A program made the position numbers and the translations under genes. A stretch of 64,000 nucleotides of DNA. It comes from Acanthosepion esculentum (lineage: Eukaryota; Mollusca; Cephalopoda; Sepiida; Sepiidae). Below the pieces are notes generated by a model that saw only the letters and a list, made by a program, of their open reading frames with translations, made no database searches and was not told where the DNA came from. Below are positions 1 through 12,100 of the stretch, piece by piece (positions within the stretch are counted from its first letter, which is position 1; every line of letters begins with the position of its first letter). Where the stretch lies: the NCBI GenBank assembly GCA_964036315.1, contig OZ038500.1, positions 53,005,282-53,069,281 on the forward strand, read 5' to 3'.

Positions 1-204
1 TATGTACTTACGGTTGGACATTGTGTGATAACCAGAACCATGGCTTTCTTTGGCTTGACAAACTGACTTTCGATCTTTCTGACCAGTTTTGACAGCACCG
101 TCTTGCAACATGGGCAGATCATCATGACAATTCTTCTATTGTGATTTGGAATCGATGCATCAAAAATTGCAAATATTGACTATCATCCAGTTCCCACCCC
201 TCCC

Positions 205-360
205 AGGTCCTTTGTTCAGCGATAGAGGTTTATCCTTTGTTTCCTGTTTATGATTTGCTTTCCGGTTCCTTCTAAAGTTTTTTTCCTTGTCTTTCACTTT
301 CAGTGGCCTCTTGCATCTTCGTGGCATTATCTCCCTTTGCCTCAAGTGGCTTTTAGACTT
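205..360 (+). repeat. LINE 3' tail fragment
   Basis: The segment ends with a phrase close to 'cttgcatcttcgtggcatta' followed by 'tctccctttgcctcaagtgg'. It is the same terminal block seen at 3180-3250, 34920-34970, 61530-61590 and 63950-64000. In the longer copies this block follows the reverse-transcriptase C-terminus of one non-LTR retrotransposon, so this is a 5'-truncated LINE tail. No coding potential is left. The boundary is approximate because only the last 100 or so bases align well by eye. Confidence 0.5.
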
Positions 361-2067
361 TGCACAGGATGAACCTCATTTAGAGAAAAAAAAAAAGTAA
401 AAAATAAAAATATTCCCAGCAATGATAGCTAGAAAGGAGCCTCACTTGCCACAGATAACGTAAGAATCTATGCTTTAGAAACTACCCAGCAAAAGTTTAA
501 GCAAGTTCCTGTGTCACCTGACTGATTATTACTTTCTTTAGGCTTCAGATGTCTTCAAATGCCAGCAAATATACACCAATAAGGACCTGATCAAAAATAC
601 CTTTTAGCAGTTTTTTGGTCCCAATTTTTATAAGGAGAATTCATAGCTTGATTGATGACAGTATGTTTTGAAGTATGGTTAATAGTTATGTTTTGTTTTT
701 GAACAAAGTTTTGAAAATTTCTGGTTTAAAATGATTTGTGTGTGTTCTTGAATATGAAACAGTGTAATCTATATAATAAATGCAAATATCAGTGTGTCAC
801 TATACCATACCTTTTTAACTTTACCCCTAGAGGCCATAGCCCATTTTGGAATTGGGCCAACTCTGTGCAAATTAAAAACATTCCAGGTTAGATGTGGGCC
901 AACAATCCTGAAATTTTGGATTCCCAAGTTTTCATTACTGCAATTATTTTTGGCAATTTTTGTACATGATTTTTTTGTGACAAATTTTTTGTACAATAAC
1001 AATTTTTATAACTTAACGATAAATTTGGGAATAATTAAAATTGTGAAATCCAGCAAATAAAAATAATTATTTGTACAGAAAGTAAGGACCTACGCTCATC
1101 AAATAGTCTTTAAATTAAATGGTGATGGCGGAATTATTATTGAACTTTTAAAAGGTAAGCTTAAATATCAATGCAATACTTAAATACATTGATCAATTTT
1201 GAGTTCTTCTGTAGTTTATTGTTGCCTATTGCATCTACTCCTCCCTATATGTTGCGATGAATGCTCAATCAAGAGCTCTTTGCAGGAGCTAGCTTAAATG
1301 CCACCTGATAGGGCAGCTTTTTAAGCTAGTTTTGTATATTTTTCTGTCAGTCTGTTCTCTTTTTAATATTTCAGTGTTGCCATAACAGAATGCATTACTT
1401 GACACCAATAAGCAAATGTCTTATGAGTAAATAGGGAAAACCAGACTGCAAATTAATATATTGCTTTTTCTTTTTTGGCTTTGTTTAGATCTTTATTTTA
1501 ATGATTTAAATTTCTTATATATAAATGTTAATTTTTAGTGGATACCCGTATTTGAGTACACACTCCATTTATTTTTGTCAACTGGCATGAATATTTGAGA
1601 GATTTCATTACAGTAAAATCTGAAATATGACAGACTCCATTGATAAAACCAATATTTGTTCAATGAAGTGACTTGAAGAAATGTCACTTAGTTTTGTCAT
1701 TAACTCACCCACCCCATATATATATATATATATATATATATAGTGTATATATACATGCATGTGAGCAACAATTCATTTAAATAACCAAGTTCTATTTTTC
1801 TTTTCTTTTTTTTCTCTTTTTTCCTCTTAGTTTTCAACTAATTTGCTGCCCAACTAAATCAAAATTGTGCATAAACTGTCCAAAATTCATGTTTTCATTT
1901 GAGTACAAACATACATATAAAAAAACTGCAGTCTGGTAGATGTAATTAACTCTGGGTTTTTGTGTTTGTTTTTTGGGTGTTTTTGGGGTTTTTTTGTGTG
2001 TGTGTACTCACTAAAATAACATTTGAGATAATAATAAGTAATGTTGGATTGAATAAAATCCAGTTAT
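361..2067. other. AT-rich sequence without recognised gene
   Basis: I see no protein homology, RNA gene or clear transposon here. The sequence is AT-rich and of moderate complexity. A (TA)n tract lies near 1717-1742 and T/G-rich low complexity near 1960-2005. The short open frames that cross it (for example 794-1060) have no recognisable domain and are of a length expected by chance. Confidence 0.6.
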
Positions 2068-2131
<64 letters not shown>

Positions 2132-2233
2132 CACACACGTCATCTACAGACAACCTGTTTCACTGTATCACACCCCATCAGTATGGCTAGACATCTGATT
2201 GCTTCAAGCTGGGATCACAAAGGATTACAGAGT

Positions 2234-2292
<59 letters not shown>
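2068..2292 (-). repeat. Degenerate hammerhead-bearing repeat between (TA)n tracts
   Basis: Two long (TA)n tracts (about 2073-2129 and 2238-2292) flank about 100 bases that match the repeat at 27505-27590. On the minus strand the segment 2143-2186 keeps the hammerhead order: a CUGAUGG in place of CUGAUGA (2181-2175), a decayed stem II, then GAAA (2161-2158), then a short stem III ending in GUC. The last A of CUGAUGA is changed to G and stem I pairs poorly, so it is probably inactive. It is best read as an old sibling of the intact ribozyme at 27.5 kb. Confidence 0.6.
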
Positions 2293-2295
<3 letters not shown>

Positions 2296-2376
2296 AACTA
2301 GTCTTAGAAACAAATATGTAAGTCCACTATTGACATCAGTGTGTCTAAAGCAAAGTTAAACAAAAAAAATTAGTAA

Positions 2377-3300
2377 ATGTTATTTCATACTGTTTTCTGC
2401 CAATTCCACACTGAAATTTATTTATTAGACCCATGCATAAAAAAATTAAAAAAATTCAATGTCTTCAGCTCTCAACTTAATTGTACCATCAACATAGATA
2501 GCATTTACTCCTGTCTTAATAGTAAGTCTGATCGATTCGATAAGGTCAAATTGACAACTGATCTCAAAAATGACCTGCATGGAGAATGACTCATTGTGCC
2601 TTCTTGAACTAATGTTTTCCACTGACATGAATTGGAAAGATTGTATTGAATTAATTGCTAGGACTGCTGCTAGGAAAGTTGGTTCACTTTGTCATACTAG
2701 ACAATTTTTCTTGCCAGAATATATTTTACATATTTATAAATCTACCATTCATCCTTGCTTTGAATATTGCTGCCACATTTGGTTTGGTGTTCCTGCTATA
2801 TACTTAGAATTTCATGATAAAATACAAAGACTTGGCATCTCAACTTCAGCCACTTTCCCACTGCCTTAACATAGCTTCCCTGTGCTTATTTCTATAAATA
2901 CTTTCATGGTAATTGTTCTGATAAACTTTCCTTTATGGTATGTAGACTTTATGACTTTAAGCACAGTGCTGGGTATGTGGCAAGGACTCATCATTTAAAA
3001 TTAAAATGGCATAAGTTCTATACTAAAAGTTTCTTCAGTTGCTCTTCACACTTGTGGAACTCTCTTCTGGCTTCTTGCTTTCCAGTCAACTTTGATCTTT
3101 AAAAGTTTAAATGTAGTTTCAGTCATCTGTTTTTTTTTAAATTCCTGTTTTATTGTTCTCCCTCCTTGAGTTTTTTCTTTCCTCTCATATTCTCTAACAC
3201 TCTGTAACCCCTTGTGTCTTAGTAACTTTATTGCCTTGTTTGGCGTGAAATAACTAAAAATAGTCCAAATTCTTGTTTGAAAATTAAGCAACCTGAATAC
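2377..3300 (+). pseudogene. Non-LTR retrotransposon (LINE), RT C-terminal remnant and 3' end
   Basis: A decayed reading frame covers the end of a LINE reverse-transcriptase protein. At 2570-2869 it contains the residues TAARKVGSLCHTRQFF and then YKSTIHPCFEYCCHIW, which fits the region just after the RT domain in Jockey/RTE-type LINEs of molluscs, where the usual phrase is close to 'YKS.IRPxMEYCCHIWAG'. Further frames continue to about 3110 (the 'PVNFDL' phrase), then a T-rich 3' UTR ends near 3290 with 'ttattgccttgtttggcgtg'. Stops and frameshifts break it throughout and the 5' part of the element is missing. It serves as the reference copy for the many shorter tails in this window. Confidence 0.8.
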
Positions 3301-4685
3301 TGATCAAAATCACAAGTTGTTTTTAAAAAAAAAATTTAAAAAAATCATATGCACATGCTTATGGCTGTTATAAGCATTGGCTCTCTTTGTTTATTTTGAG
3401 TATGAAGTAATTTTTAATTAAAAGCTGGTATACAAATTCAAGTAAAGTTTGAAATTCAGGTAGATCCTCCCCACTTGAAAGATTGGTGTAACACAATCTT
3501 TTTCCATTTGACCTTGTAATGTGCTACAATGAGTTTAGTATATATTTACTGTACAACTGTTTCTAACCGAATAGTTTTGCAGGCAAACATAATTACAAGT
3601 GGTACCCCCTGATGTGCAGCAGTAGACACAGTCATATTTTTGTGTATCATATGAAGGTTTATGAAGTACATTAATATTTTGCCCAAGGAAAAGTTCTCTA
3701 ATGATAGCTTGATCACAAGTAGGATTTATTTGCAGAGATGCCAAGTGTTGTTGTTAATTAATAATTGGCCAATAAGGAGATAAACAACAGCACCTGGAAT
3801 GTCGGACCACACCTAAGAACTTTCATGTAGTTTCACATCTTAGGATACTTTATATATTTGAGCTCTAACAACAGTAACTTCTCTCTATGTAGCTTTTTTG
3901 GCTGGATTTAGATTGAAGAAGCTCTCAGATTACCACATAAACAAATTATGAACAACACAAAAAGCTGCCATTTGGAAATCATAATTTTCTCGTATCACGC
4001 ACACCCATAAATCTTTTCCATCTTGCTTATTTCAGGGAGTGCTGAAAAGTTTTTACTGTCATCATCAAGAAGAGATTAAAAAGAAAATTGGTCAAATTTT
4101 GGGAAATAGGTCAAAAGAATGACATTTCAGCATCCCCTTCATAAATATCCAATTGAACAGTAATGCAGTTCATTTTTAGTTAGGCTAGAATGAGTAATTT
4201 TGTTGGATAATGTTTTTCTTGTGTGTTTTTGTGTTTTAAATGAGTGAGCTCTTAATTTCCTGAGGAAATTAACTTTTAAAAAAAATTGAAGATAGAGGTT
4301 TGATTTATAATGCAAAACTGGACCCGTTGAACCCATTTCTATGAAAGTAATATTTTTCACTTTCATTCGACAATAACTGCCATAATTTTTAAATACTTTA
4401 AAATTACAATTTTGACACACATACAAAAAAATCAGGTTCCATTTCATTTATCTTATGCTGTTTCACCTGTTGTCCACACATTGCTTTATTCAGGGGCCTG
4501 TCAATCAGGATAACCTTCCAGGAATTTCTAATTTTTATTCAGTCTCTATGAGAGTAGTTTGCTTTTGTTGTACTCTCCATGTCTAGGACTTTTTTTTCTT
4601 CTGTTTTTGTCCTGCTCAATTATTACGATCCTTGTTTCCACCAAGTCTAGGTCTGTACTACTTTACTCAGGATTTGGTAGCATAG
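3301..4685. other. AT-rich sequence without recognised gene
   Basis: No protein, RNA gene or clear element was recognised. The only longer open frame (4139-4447, minus) has no domain that I know and sits in low-complexity AT-rich sequence. Confidence 0.5.
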
Positions 4686-4925
4686 TAATTGCGAGTTCAA
4701 TCTCTCAAACAAAAAGTGGTAGACAGTTATAAAGCAAAAATAACACTAGGCATGGACAATCTACTAAACTAGAGGTCAAATAAAGGGTTTAGTTTGAAAT
4801 TCCCTGAAGAGTATCTGGATCAACCGAAATATGAAGTAACCCAGGGGGCCACAACAACCAAAATGTAATTGTAGTAACAAAGATGAGGACATTAGTTCAA
4901 CTGTTAATAACTCCTCAATCTAGAA
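4686..4925 (+). repeat. SINE-like repeat related to the 62.4 kb copy
   Basis: The segment starts with a B-box-like 'gcgagttcaatctctcaaac'. It continues with 'caaataaagggtttagtttg', then a weak hairpin and 'aacaaagatgaggaca'. The same order is found at 62435-62665, where the hairpin is much better kept. I read it as a diverged copy of the same tRNA-headed repeat. Confidence 0.5.
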
Positions 4926-5632
4926 ATTCAGGCAGAAATCAATTATTTTTTTGATTCTGTTATGATAGTGCTTTAAAACACTCTGACATTTTATATATTT
5001 ATATAATGATTATTATTGTTGCTTAGCTGATTGATGTTATATTCAGCACCTCAACTTTAGAATTTCATAGATGAACCCTTTTGCAATTGTTCCATCCACT
5101 CGTGGTTTTAGCAAATGACTGGAGATTTTATATTAAATTAAAAATGAATTCCTGTACTATTTATTGCTGTGAGTCTCCTCGCTATTTGTATATGTTGAAT
5201 GCCAGGATTCTCTTTCTCTCTCTCCCCCCATTCTATATAAGGAAGGAATAGGTTTAATCCTAAGACAACCGTGTGTTTATATTTCTATTAAAAAATGGTC
5301 TTTTTTTTGCTAAAAAGAAAACCTTTGAATTTCATTATTTGTGATACTGATTAGGTTGTAACCTATCTAATATTTGGTAAAATGGCTCTTGAAGATTTTT
5401 ACCTGTTTTGGAAATATTTTCTTTTGCTTTTCTGATGTGTTTATTTAATCTCTTGTCTCTTAATAAGTAGCTTAGTTCTTATTTACTTCTCACTACCCCA
5501 ACTTGGACAAGACAATCTAATAATCAGAGGACAGTGTAATAACCTCTTTCATGAGAACTTATGACATTGTAAGAGACTCTTTTATTCTCATCACGGAATC
5601 TGCCTTGTGGTCTCGAAGAATATATTTGAGGA
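4926..5632. other. No recognised feature
   Basis: AT-rich sequence of moderate complexity with no recognisable protein match, RNA gene or repeat end. Confidence 0.45.
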
Positions 5633-6274
5633 TTGTATAAAGGGATGAAACTCTTGAGAAAATGGTTTCTCGGGCAAGAACTTATAAAATCAGTTATTAT
5701 TAAACCAAAAATGGAGTATTGCTGCTATATCTGGACTGGTGCTGTAGAGGGGCCAATTTTCCATTTCAAATTTTCCTTAATTCTGTTTCAGGTTTTAAGG
5801 AATTCTTTTTGTTTTCTGTTTTTTCCTCATTTTCAATATAGATTTGTTTTTGCTTCGTTATAATAGTAAGAAAGTGTAATAATATATCAATGTTTTTTAA
5901 AATGAGAAAATAAAAGGAAAATAAAAAATTTACTGGCTGATAAGTTGCTCCAGCTTGATAGGATTTCATACCTCATCATACATCAGCCCTTACTAACTTA
6001 ATGAGTTTCTGGGATGACCCTTGCAAAGAATGCCACAATCCTAAATAAGAATTAAGTGAAAGTGGCAAAAACTACAGAATAGTAGCATCACAAAGTCATC
6101 AAGAGACAAAAAGCTACACTATCATTTGGTCACATTATTGAAATTATTAAATAACATTTTGGGAAAAAGTCTAATTCATAAAATTCGGCTTTCTGAAATG
6201 ACAAGCTGTCATCATGTGATGATAGGAAAAAGAAAGGATAAAAATTTATTGTCTCCCCATTACCCCTCTTTTTT

Positions 6275-6312
<38 letters not shown>

Positions 6313-6885
6313 ATTAAATCAAGGCAACTTAAGAAAACTTGGTTCCTAAATACTGTAAACTCTAGGGAGACAGTAGGTAAGGGGCATATATTAAAACATT
6401 ACCAACTTTATCCTTTGATGTCTGTCAGATGAGTGAGTTAGGAAAGGCAAATATAGTAGCAAATTAAAACGGCAGTTGACAAATCTTATTGTTAGGGGGG
6501 GGGGGAATTCCATTTCAAAATCACTATTTCCATTTTAAGTAGCCCATTCCATTTTCATGGAAAATGAGTCCCTCTAGTACTGTTCAATCTTGAAATATTG
6601 CAAAAGCACTTACATGGCCTTGTGGGTGATGAATTATTTTCCACCTTGCAACCCCTTTCCCACAAACTAAACACTGATAGTCTCTTAATATTCTATCCTT
6701 ATTACTATGGCAAATGTTCAAGCAAGCTACATTCCTTAGTTCCATCAGTTTAGATCTTCACAGCTAGGACCTGTCATGTGATGTTCATGGAATCAAATCA
6801 CCCTCCTTCCCTTTGTATTCCTTGGGTAAGGAAGTTCCACTCAGCTTCAGATGCAGGATACCATATGATTGAGTACAAAAATAAA
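5633..6885 (+). pseudogene. LINE reverse-transcriptase C-terminus interrupted by a DNA transposon
   Basis: The left part (5633-5746) encodes KMEYCCYIWTGA, the conserved phrase after the RT domain of mollusc LINEs. The right part, from 6577, resumes the same protein in an almost open frame: 'HGLVGDELFSTLQPLSH' then 'IFYPYYYGKCSSKLHSLVP' as in full-length relatives, with one stop after LVPSV, reaching about 6880. The 828 bases between them are a terminal-inverted-repeat element flanked by TA on both sides. The LINE copy differs in sequence from the one at 2.4 kb and probably belongs to another subfamily. Its 5' part is absent. Confidence 0.8.
5747..6574. mobile_element. Non-autonomous TA-target DNA transposon, 828 bp, copy 1
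   Basis: The element starts GAGGGGCCAATTTTCCATTT and ends with the imperfect reverse complement (ATGGAAAATGAGTCCCTC). It is flanked by TA at 5745-5746 and 6575-6576 and interrupts a LINE reading frame exactly at that TA. A second copy of exactly the same length lies at 41253-42080, and the two align along their whole length with small indels and an internal poly-T of different length. No transposase frame is present. TA duplication suggests mobilisation by a Tc1/mariner-superfamily enzyme (inference). Confidence 0.85.
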
Positions 6886-6889
6886 ATAA

Positions 6890-7195
6890 AATTTAAATTA
6901 TATGCAATTTAAGACTATCTTGGCTTTAAATGACCCATGAGGAGTTGATAAGCCATAAAACAAAACTACCAACCAATCAGGGAGGATGCTTCTGACCTAT
7001 TACAATTTTAACCTTTTCAACTCTTAGGTCAATAACCTGTATCTGTCCTATATATCCTTGTATACTATATATCCTCTCCAACTTCATTCAATTCCCCCTG
7101 TTGACTATAGGGCCACGACCTCGCCAAGCTGGATATTGCTGCTGTCATATCTGTAGAAAGTAGATGTTACAATCTTCAGGAATAAATACTTAGAA
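6890..7195 (+). repeat. SINE tail and associated repeat
   Basis: 'tggctttaaatgacccatga' followed by 'ggagttgataagcc' is the shared 3' tail of the tRNA/5S-headed SINEs at 36.3, 47.4 and 57.3 kb. The block continues with 'ccctgttgactatagggcca' and 'gctgctgtcatatctgtaga'. That last part recurs in reverse orientation at 9296-9407. No head sequence is recognisable upstream. Confidence 0.6.
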
Positions 7196-7950
7196 AAAGT
7201 ACCTTCACCTCCTTCTTTATGCTCTTACAATTTTCATTCAGGTTCATATGGCTCTTAAGCCTTGTATCAGGTAAGCAATAGTGTTAAAATAAATACAAAA
7301 AAAAAAATAACAAAATAAAAAAAATGTGAAGGTGAAATCTAAGAAATCTAAGAAAAACAAAAAATAGACAGTCCCATAATTCTTGCTAAGTCACAAACTA
7401 TTGGTTTGGCCATAGTCCAAGTATTCTTTATATCTCCTCTTTAAAAGTCCTTCACTTCCCTCAACTGCTTGTTCGTCTCCTCTGCTACCAAAGTGTTCAT
7501 AACAGTGATAGTTGTAGTAGCACTGGGTGGGCAAGAAGAGGAGTTAATAACCTAAGTGCCTCTTTATAAATGTCTGGCTGTAATAGAAATGTTTAACTTT
7601 TGATTTGAAAAGCAAAGTAAGTTAGCAAGTAACTTTGGCCTATGGTTACAAGGACAAACTAGAGAAAAATTAGTGTTGAAGTGAATTTCTAACATAGTCT
7701 TATGTTTCATAAGACTTGGAGAATTTGGAATAATAGTCATTTCAAATTGAGATACCATAGTGTTTTTGTTTCCACTTTCACCTATTTGTGTCTATTAATG
7801 CTTATTGTAACACTGAAGAAATGGCATATTGTAGTGAAAGTTTTGATAGAGCAATACTGTTAGAATTTGAAGATAAAGCAACTTCCATTTTGGTGTGCAA
7901 CTTATTAATGGTATAGGGGTTATGTTCATACTCAACTTGATAATAGGCTT
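7196..7950. other. No recognised feature
   Basis: AT-rich sequence with no recognisable protein match, RNA gene or repeat end. Confidence 0.45.
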
Positions 7951-7954
7951 ACAG

Positions 7955-8100
7955 TTAAATCATGCTGAAAACACAGGTTCTCATTCGATCTCTGAAGTTA
8001 GCCAAGTCAGTACTTAGATGAGGGATACTGGGGATTGTAAGCAACCTCTTACAATCTGAAATGTTTCAGCTTTAAATAACCAACAAATGGTTGATAAATT
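7955..8100 (+). repeat. Degenerate 5S rRNA-derived SINE
   Basis: The text from about 7955 to 8041 follows the order of 5S rRNA: 'tcatgctgaaaacacaggtt', 'tctgaagttagcc', 'cagtacttagatg' and 'ggattgtaagc'. The bases after it are the SINE tail 'cagctttaaataacc...ttgataaa'. It is too diverged to be a functional 5S gene. The tRNA-like middle part present in the copies at 47 and 57 kb is missing here. Confidence 0.65.
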
Positions 8101-9295
8101 GTAATAAAAAAAAAAATATTTATCATTTTTATAATGATCTGATTAATGTCTGTGTTTGTTACAAAATCGTGTGAAAGAGAGGAGGCTAATGATTAATAAT
8201 TGCTGCATAAAATAACGATAGTTTTTTTTTTCTTTTTACGTGTGTGTGTGAAATGATAGAATGAAAAGAAGTTGCAAGATGTTGTCACATGACCAACTAA
8301 GTCCACTTTGTCAGGTGTAGAGGTGGATTTAAGTAGGTAATGCACATGCTTAAATCTGATTAGTAAAACATTGATGCAAAGCATCCCTACCATTTTGAGC
8401 ATTTAAGACATTCTGTTGGAAGTGGTCAGATGACTTCAAATAAAGAAGCCTTATCTCTTATCTGACTTGTTTCATCGTCTATCTAATAATTTGAATAATC
8501 AAATAATTAGACTTTAATTTTTACTACATTTGATTATGTAATGTCACCATGGGAAAGGTATGAATACATTTCTCCCCTAAGTTTGGGGTTAAATAGTAGA
8601 GCAGACAAGTCTCTCTAACTTTGGTTGGCAGCCAATTAAGAACAACTCTGAATTCAAAACTGGTTGACTGTGGTGCAGTCAACTCTACCCTGTAAAAACC
8701 TACTATAAAATAAGCAGGCATGATTAAGTGGAATTGACAAAATTCTCAATAATAGGAAAAAGAACAGGGCAGAATAATATGAAACAAAAAGACATAATGA
8801 AAGTCAAAAGCAACTCCATGACAGTGTTATATCCTAGGCTGTCGGGATGAACAAAAACAAATGAAAATAAGACAAGTGTCTTTTAACACATAAAAAACTT
8901 TTTATTTATTCATTGTCTGAGAACAGCATGGATTGTATAGATTAAAACGATGCATTCCATATGTGTGTTAGCTGGTTGCTATGTTCATTTCAGAAGTGGT
9001 GTCTTTGTCTTGACATACAAGTGAAACAACTCAATTGTATTTTGAGTTACTGTCATTTTTAGGGAAAAGTTTAGCTTCCCCTAACAGACGCTAACAAAGT
9101 AAAATGCATACAAAATAGAAATTGTGTTCACATGCAAAAGTGATACAGTCAAGTGGTTATAGCTTTCAAAATAGGAAAGAAAAAAAAATGTGAGGATATG
9201 ACAGAATTGTAATTTTTATTGTCAAGTAAGAAATCCCAGCATGCATCTGTAGGATTTATCTATAAATTTAGGGAGAGGATTTTTTCTAAGTATTC
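8101..9295 (+). other. AT-rich sequence with a partial tRNA-SINE body
   Basis: The only recognisable piece is at about 8545-8650: 'catgggaaaggtatgaatac' and 'ggggttaaatag', the central body of the tRNA-derived SINE family whose better copies are at 36.1 and 46.1 kb. The rest is AT-rich and holds nothing that I can identify. Confidence 0.45.
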
Positions 9296-9407
9296 GTTCC
9301 TGGAGATTGTAACTAACATCTACTTTCTACAAATATGACAGCAGCAATACCTAGCATGGTGAGGCCATGGCCCTATAGTCAACAGGGGTTGGAGAGGATA
9401 TAGTATC
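9296..9407 (-). repeat. Inverted copy of the 7.08-7.19 kb repeat
   Basis: Read on the minus strand this segment matches 7075-7190 closely ('ctgttgactatagggccatg' and 'attgctgctgtcatatttg'). The two copies are about 2.2 kb apart in opposite orientation. They appear to be part of the tail region of the local SINE family. Confidence 0.65.
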
Positions 9408-9929
9408 ATTTTTGAGCTAGTTCTGTCACTGCTGCTCATACTTGAGTCTTTTTCACTGTACTAAAAGTTTGCCTGTCCTCTTGTAATGGTTTTATTATAC
9501 CAGTTTAGTGAACTAACTGATGTACTTTGGTTGGCGCCTGTCAACCAGTTGACTCAATCGGGTGTGCTACACTTTCATATTGTCCTTGGAAGCATTCAAA
9601 TCCATTGTGAATTGTAGCTAAACTCATTTCTCGGGCCACATCGCCTACTTTTACCTTATAATTAAACCACTTAAAAAGCCTTGTATATAGCCAAGATCAT
9701 CTCTTTAGAGACAAGATTACAGGGAAATTAGAAAAGTGCTCTGAAAATAAATGGGATATAAATAGAAACACTATTAACTGATAATTGTTATTTATGCAAA
9801 TAAACAAATTTATTCTTCTAGATTTGAATATATAATGATTTCTCTCTTATGAAAAATTACCCATGTTGTGAATTTATTAGTAAATCAAGCAGTGTTTTTT
9901 TTTTTATCCTAGAAGAATCTGCAATGTTA

Positions 9930-10372
9930 TTAGTCCTGAACTGGCAACACCCCCTTTAGTCACTTCCCACACCCATAATTTAGATTCCCTGTGCCTTTTC
10001 TATAAATACTTTGATGGTAATTGTTCTGGTGAACTTCCTCTATGGTACATAGACTTTATGAATTTAAGCACAGTACTAGATTAGCAACAAGGTCTCCTAA
10101 TTTTACAGTTTAAATGGCTAAATATAACTAAGTTCTATGCTAACAATTTCTTCTATTGCATTTCTTGATTGTAGAACTCTTTTCTAGCTTCTTGCTTCCC
10201 AGTCAACTTTGACTTTTATAAATTTAAATGCACTGTCTTGTTCTTTTATTGTTCTCTCCCCTTAAGTGTGTGTTTGTTTGGGTTTGGGGGTTCCCCTCTA
10301 TATTCTATAATACTCCCTTATCTTAGTTGCTTTACTGCCTTGCTTGAAGTAAAATAAAAACTTTTCAAAATT
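9930..10372 (+). pseudogene. LINE 3' fragment (RT C-terminus and 3' UTR)
   Basis: The frame reads SLCLFYKYFDGNCSGELP early on and LASCFPVNFDF near 10190. These two phrases flank the last domain of the LINE protein in this window. The tail ends with 'gccttgcttgaagtaaaata' near 10350. Stops and indels are present and the 5' part is missing. Confidence 0.75.
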
Positions 10373-10584
10373 TCAAACAGAGCCCTTTATTCAATCTATA
10401 GGAGTGGTGTTCTTATTCCACTGTCCATGCTAGGGATATCTTATATTCATTCTTTTAGTGGATAATATGTGGCACCTGGGCAGAAGTATAACAGCTGAAA
10501 GCAAGTTGTGTACATTTTGAAAATTTGTTATGAGTTATGTTGAGGTACAATTGATGGCCTTTTGACATTTGTTTATATGGACAT

Positions 10585-10645
10585 TTTATCTCGCTTGATG
10601 TCGGGAACCTGCCCCACAAAGTTCATGAAAGTATTTTTGATACAC
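10585..10645. repeat. Solo terminal inverted repeat of a Tc1-like element
   Basis: 'tgatgtcgggaacctgcccc' followed by 'acaaagttcatgaaag' resembles both terminal repeats of the Tc1-like element at 32777-33885. There is no matching second end nearby, so this is an orphan end. Confidence 0.5.
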
Positions 10646-10650
10646 TGCGC

Positions 10651-10656
<6 letters not shown>

Positions 10657-10685
<29 letters not shown>

Positions 10686-11150
10686 GCGGCAATCTTTTAT
10701 ACACGTTTCATTAAAGACAACTGACAAGGTACAGCAATTAAGCCTTTTATTCAATTTATTTTTAATCCAATTTCTTTTCATTTATGTGTTAATATAAGTT
10801 TTCTTTTCTGGACATAGTGTGCGTGAAAACTGTCCAAATGTTTTATATATCATATCGCTTTCAGCTATTTCGTTAGCCATTATCATGGAGATGTATAACT
10901 GAATATGTAGATGTATATATTCAGTTTAAATAAAAAACAAAAAAAAACATTCGATAATGACTAATAGAATAGTCAAAAGTACACAGATGTACAGAAAATT
11001 TGGACAGTTTTTATACTTTGTCCAGAAAAGAAAATACTAATACAGAAATACTTATCAATTTCACAAGAAAAAATTGAATAAAAAGCTTAAACACAGTAAC
11101 TTGTTAGTTGTCTTTAAAGAAAATGTATGTATGTATGTATGTATGTATGT
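10657..11150. mobile_element. Penelope-like element ends, internally deleted foldback
   Basis: After a (TA)n tract the sequence forms an inverted repeat. The left part (about 10700-10900) and right part (about 10950-11125) pair through 'aaagacaactgacaagg' against 'acttgttagttgtctttaaa', and through 'gacatagtgtgcgtg' against 'atactttgtccag'. The same two ends flank the Penelope-like coding remnant at 30.96-32.35 kb, and one end is present at 50.66-50.97 kb. Here the two ends directly abut with no coding sequence between them. A (TATG)n-like tract follows at 11126-11150. Confidence 0.7.
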
Positions 11151-11907
11151 TTGACAGCATTGTAGCTTGTCTGCATTGTAAAAGTTGTTTGGACAATGGA
11201 ATTTGTCTAACTTCTGGAATGGTGACCCTTAAAATTGTACATCAGTTCATATAGTGTTCAATTGCAATATGAAAAGTCTGTAGAAACCATGGCAAGTGCT
11301 ATCCTGTCATATTGGATAACAAATTCTGGTATGCCTACTATCATAACATTTGACAGATTCACTCTGTTCCATTCAACATTGTTGTAAGAATTCAGTCATC
11401 TTGTAGAGGGTGAAACTCATTTGGACAACTGCATGTCATCCATGCAGTGCAAACAGCTTTGCTGGATGCTTTCATAGACAACTAAAGACATCACTTACAA
11501 CATGTCAAAATAGATTATGCTCCTATCAATCAATAAATCCAAGTATAATAATTTATCACAGAAATTCGGAATCATACATGTGACTACAAATCCTGTCAAG
11601 AGTTAGACATTACTGCTGTAAATATAATCTATAAAATGTTATTAAAGATATAGGATGCACTCCCAGAATAACTTGTATTTGGGAACTCTCTCGCACTACA
11701 TGGACACCTTTTTTGTTTTTTTGTTGTTTTTTTTTGTTTTGTTTTAAATACAATTTCAAATCCATAAGTTACATTTATCAGAATAAAATGTCATAATTAA
11801 GATTCCCACCACCAAGACAATCTACTGCACAATAATATGAAATCATTATTTATCCAATAGTTTTTCTTATATACATTGACTATGTCAAAAGCAATTCAAA
11901 CCAGTTT

Positions 11908-11910
<3 letters not shown>
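11151..11910. other. No recognised feature
   Basis: AT-rich sequence with no recognisable protein match, RNA gene or repeat end. A T-rich run lies near 11709-11745. Confidence 0.45.

Positions 11911-11964
<54 letters not shown>
11911..11964. repeat. (AC)n microsatellite
   Basis: A near-perfect dinucleotide tract that directly abuts the left arm of the foldback repeat starting at 11965. Confidence 0.97.
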
Positions 11965-11967
<3 letters not shown>

Positions 11968-12100
11968 GAACATTGAAGTCAACAGTCAGAGGTGACAGGC
12001 TGTTTCATGCTGGACACAATCGACGGCCTGATGATTTGCATCCAGCATGAAACAACCTGTTGCCTCTGAATGTTGACTTCAATGTTCACTTTTATATTTA